This document shows, piece by piece, positions 5,401-7,052 of a DNA stretch of 7,052 nucleotides. Every line of letters begins with the position of its first letter. Positions within the stretch are counted from its first letter, which is position 1. The notes under the pieces are model-generated. The model worked only from the letters and a program-made list of their open reading frames with translations, was not told the origin of the DNA and did not search any database. The DNA lies in assembly GCA_016295005.1 (NCBI GenBank), contig JAEDMA010000067.1:1-7052 (forward strand). Reading direction: 5' to 3'. A program made the translations under genes and the position numbers. This DNA is from Christensenellaceae bacterium. Lineage in GTDB: Bacteria; Bacillota; Clostridia; Christensenellales; Borkfalkiaceae.

Positions 5401-6362
5401 AGCGTGTGACAAAAGAGAAGAACTTAAAAAAAGAGAACGGCTTTTGGAGTTACTTTCTGCGCAATAAACTTCTCTATATAATGGTTGTTCCGATGATAGT
5501 ATACTTTCTGGTGTTCAACTATTACCCGATGACGGGGTTACAGCTTGCTTTTAAGGACTGGGACCCGTGGAAAGGAATATGGGGAAGCCCGTGGGCGACG
5601 ACTGACGGCGCGATAGATATATTCAAGCATTTCAGAGAACTGTTTTTCGGCGAAGGCACGGAATTCTGGGTTAAATTCGGAAACACGATAAGAATATCGT
5701 TGTTAAAGACGGTGTTCGGGTTTCCCGTTCCGATAATACTCGCGGTGTTTTTCAACGAAATGAGAAGCGCGAAGATAAGAAAAGGCTTGCAAACGGTGTC
5801 GTATCTTCCGCACTTTATATCGTGGGTAATACTCGGCGGTATATTCTTGTCGATGGGCGCGGCGGACAGCGACTTCGAACTGTTTATAGAAAAGATATTC
5901 GGCAGACAGATATACTTTTTCAACGACAGCGATATGTTTTTAGTAATCCTCGTCATTTCGAACATATGGAAAGGCGCCGGCTGGGGAACGATAATATACT
6001 TTGCGGCGTTATCGGGCGTTCCGTCCGAACAGTACGAAGCGGCGGAGATAGACGGCGCGGGCAGAATGGCGAAGATATTGAAAATCACTCTTCCGTCGAT
6101 AGTCCCCGCGATAAGCATAAAACTCATATTCGAAATATCGGCTTTGACAAGCGCGGGATTCGACCAGATTTTCAATATGTATAATTCCACCGTATACGAA
6201 AAGGGGGACGTACTCGAAACCTATCTTTACAGGAAAGGCGTAATAGCGGGTTCGAACGACGTAGCGACGGCGTTAGGACTGTTTAATTCGGCAATATCTT
6301 TGGCGCTCACCCTTATAGCCAACAAGATAATCAAGAAAATGGGGGGCGAAGGAATATGGTAA
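5397..6362 (+). CDS. lplB: Carbohydrate ABC transporter permease, LplB/YteP type (MalF side)
   Basis: One of two membrane subunits of an ABC importer for oligosaccharides. At 321 residues it has the usual length for the LplB/YteP group. It shows the typical opening of this group: a basic cytosolic start, FWSYFLRNKLLYIMVVPMIVYF-like first helix (about 24-45), NYYPMTGLQLAFKDW after it, then FGNTIRISLLKTVFGFPVPIILAVFFNEMRS and LPHFISWVILGG. The EAA loop that docks on the ATPase is clear at 214-233 (EAAEIDGAGRMAKILKITLP). About six transmembrane helices are expected. It begins in an ATGA overlap with the surface protein gene. A purine-rich AAAGGGAGAA at 5377-5386 is somewhat far from the ATG, so coupling probably helps initiation. 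The symbol names the family; the substrate is unknown. Relatives in Bacillus import pectin-derived and other oligosaccharides. Confidence 0.93.
   Translation: MKRVTKEKNLKKENGFWSYFLRNKLLYIMVVPMIVYFLVFNYYPMTGLQLAFKDWDPWKGIWGSPWATTDGAIDIFKHFRELFFGEGTEFWVKFGNTIRISLLKTVFGFPVPIILAVFFNEMRSAKIRKGLQTVSYLPHFISWVILGGIFLSMGAADSDFELFIEKIFGRQIYFFNDSDMFLVILVISNIWKGAGWGTIIYFAALSGVPSEQYEAAEIDGAGRMAKILKITLPSIVPAISIKLIFEISALTSAGFDQIFNMYNSTVYEKGDVLETYLYRKGVIAGSNDVATALGLFNSAISLALTLIANKIIKKMGGEGIW
6341..6353 (+). promoter_or_regulatory. Purine-rich initiation region of the second permease gene
   Basis: Two candidate Shine-Dalgarno stretches precede the ATG at 6356: a run of six G at 6341-6346 (9 bases away) and GAAGGA at 6348-6353 (only 2 bases away, too close to be ideal). 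Because the ATG lies 7 bp inside the upstream gene, initiation probably depends on coupling with it. Confidence 0.45.
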
Positions 6363-7052
6363 ACAAAGTAAACGGAATCAAAGTAAAAAAGAATCCGCTC
6401 GTAGAGATTTTCGGCAGGGGCGGAAAAGAAATCACCTTTCAGTCGATAAACTACTTTCTGTTTTTTCTTTTCGGTTTAGCCACTCTCTACCCGTTCATAT
6501 ACGTCGTAAAGGTTTCTATGGAATCTATAAAACTCGTAAACGGGGTTCCCGAAACAGTGTATAACTTCAGCGCGTACGGAATGGTTTTACAAAACGCGAA
6601 GATATATAAATCCTTCTTTTTGACTGTGGGAATCGTCGCGGCGCATACGCTGCTTCACTTGTTTTTCACTTTTATATCGGCGTATCCGCTTTCCAAAAAA
6701 CATTTTCGGGGCAGAAACTTCTTTTTGTTGTTCGTGCTTTTCACGATGCTGTTTTCGGGTGGACTTATACCTACGTATATACTCATAACGCAGGTGCTTA
6801 ACTGGATGGATAACCTGCTTGTTTATATTATCCCGGGAATAATGACGGGGTTCAACATAATAATAGTCAAAAACTTTTTGCAGGAAATCCCCGAATGTTT
6901 CGAAGAAGCGGCAAAACTCGAAGGGGCGAACGACTTCCAGATTTTAATAAAAATTTACGTTCCGCTTTCCGCGCCTATCGCGGCGACGATAGCGCTGTGG
7001 TCGGGGGTCGGGAAATGGAATAACTGGATGACGGGTATTTTGTATATAACAA
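6356..7052 (+). CDS. ytcP: Carbohydrate ABC transporter permease, YtcP/LplC type (MalG side), 3' partial
   Basis: Second membrane subunit of the importer, pairing with the upstream LplB-type permease. 232 codons are visible and the frame is open to the window end; full members of the family are near 290-300 residues, so about the last fifth is missing. Visible helices are at about 32-52, 86-110, 122-145 and 153-171. The EAA loop is at 183-207 (EEAAKLEGANDFQILIKIYV, then PLSAP), with the conserved E-A-A-x-x-E-G and downstream PLS-P. Typical family segments include LATLYPFIYVVKVS near the start and SGGLIPTYILI in the middle. The ATG lies 7 bp before the upstream stop. A solute-binding protein gene commonly follows such pairs but would be outside the window. 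The symbol names the family only. Confidence 0.92.
   Translation, partial: MVNKVNGIKVKKNPLVEIFGRGGKEITFQSINYFLFFLFGLATLYPFIYVVKVSMESIKLVNGVPETVYNFSAYGMVLQNAKIYKSFFLTVGIVAAHTLLHLFFTFISAYPLSKKHFRGRNFFLLFVLFTMLFSGGLIPTYILITQVLNWMDNLLVYIIPGIMTGFNIIIVKNFLQEIPECFEEAAKLEGANDFQILIKIYVPLSAPIAATIALWSGVGKWNNWMTGILYIT

Noticed and set aside
5822..6184. Plus-strand 120-codon open frame inside the first permease gene
   Set aside because: It is an Arg/Gly-rich out-of-frame shadow of the permease; no family features.
5522..6190. Long minus-strand open frame (222 codons) opposite the first permease
   Set aside because: It is antisense to a clear LplB-type gene whose EAA loop and helices explain the DNA. Its translation shows no recognisable domain and it has no ribosome site of note.

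Overview
The window is one continuous, tightly packed transcription unit on the + strand with five genes. The first lacks its 5' end and the last lacks its 3' end. The spacing is 22 bp, then overlaps of 8, 4 and 7 bp. No promoter, terminator, RNA gene, mobile element or CRISPR array is visible, and no stretch over 22 bp is non-coding. The general look is that of an uncultured gut Clostridia lineage: moderate GC, many AAC, GCG, TCG and TTA codons, an LplB/YtcP-type sugar importer, and large secreted proteins with Listeria-Bacteroides-like repeats. Christensenellales or Borkfalkiaceae-like bacteria would fit, but that placement is inference from style, not from a marker gene.

Region 1-2266 is the C-terminal 754 residues of a large multidomain exported protein. 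In order it holds the tail of a beta-rich module, a Listeria-Bacteroides (InlB B-type) repeat, a Clostridia-type domain of unknown function, and a TIM-barrel glycoside hydrolase of clan GH-A with both catalytic glutamates visible. Regions 2289-3563 and 3556-5400 encode two related surface proteins. Each has a signal peptide, one or two copies of the same beta-rich module, two three-helix FIVAR-like repeats, a C-terminal transmembrane helix and a short Lys/Arg tail. Regions 5397-6362 and 6356-7052 encode the two permease subunits of a carbohydrate ABC importer (LplB/YteP-like and YtcP/LplC-like).

The likely joint role is a Gram-positive glycan-use locus: an extracellular hydrolase cuts a polysaccharide, the two membrane-anchored proteins may hold substrate or enzyme at the cell surface, and the ABC permeases import the oligosaccharides. 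The solute-binding protein is not in the window and may lie just downstream; the ATPase may be a shared MsmX-type subunit elsewhere. The most interesting observation is a beta-rich module found four times across three consecutive genes (once beside the hydrolase, once and twice in the anchored proteins). I cannot assign it to a known family, and it is a candidate new carbohydrate-binding or protein-docking module.
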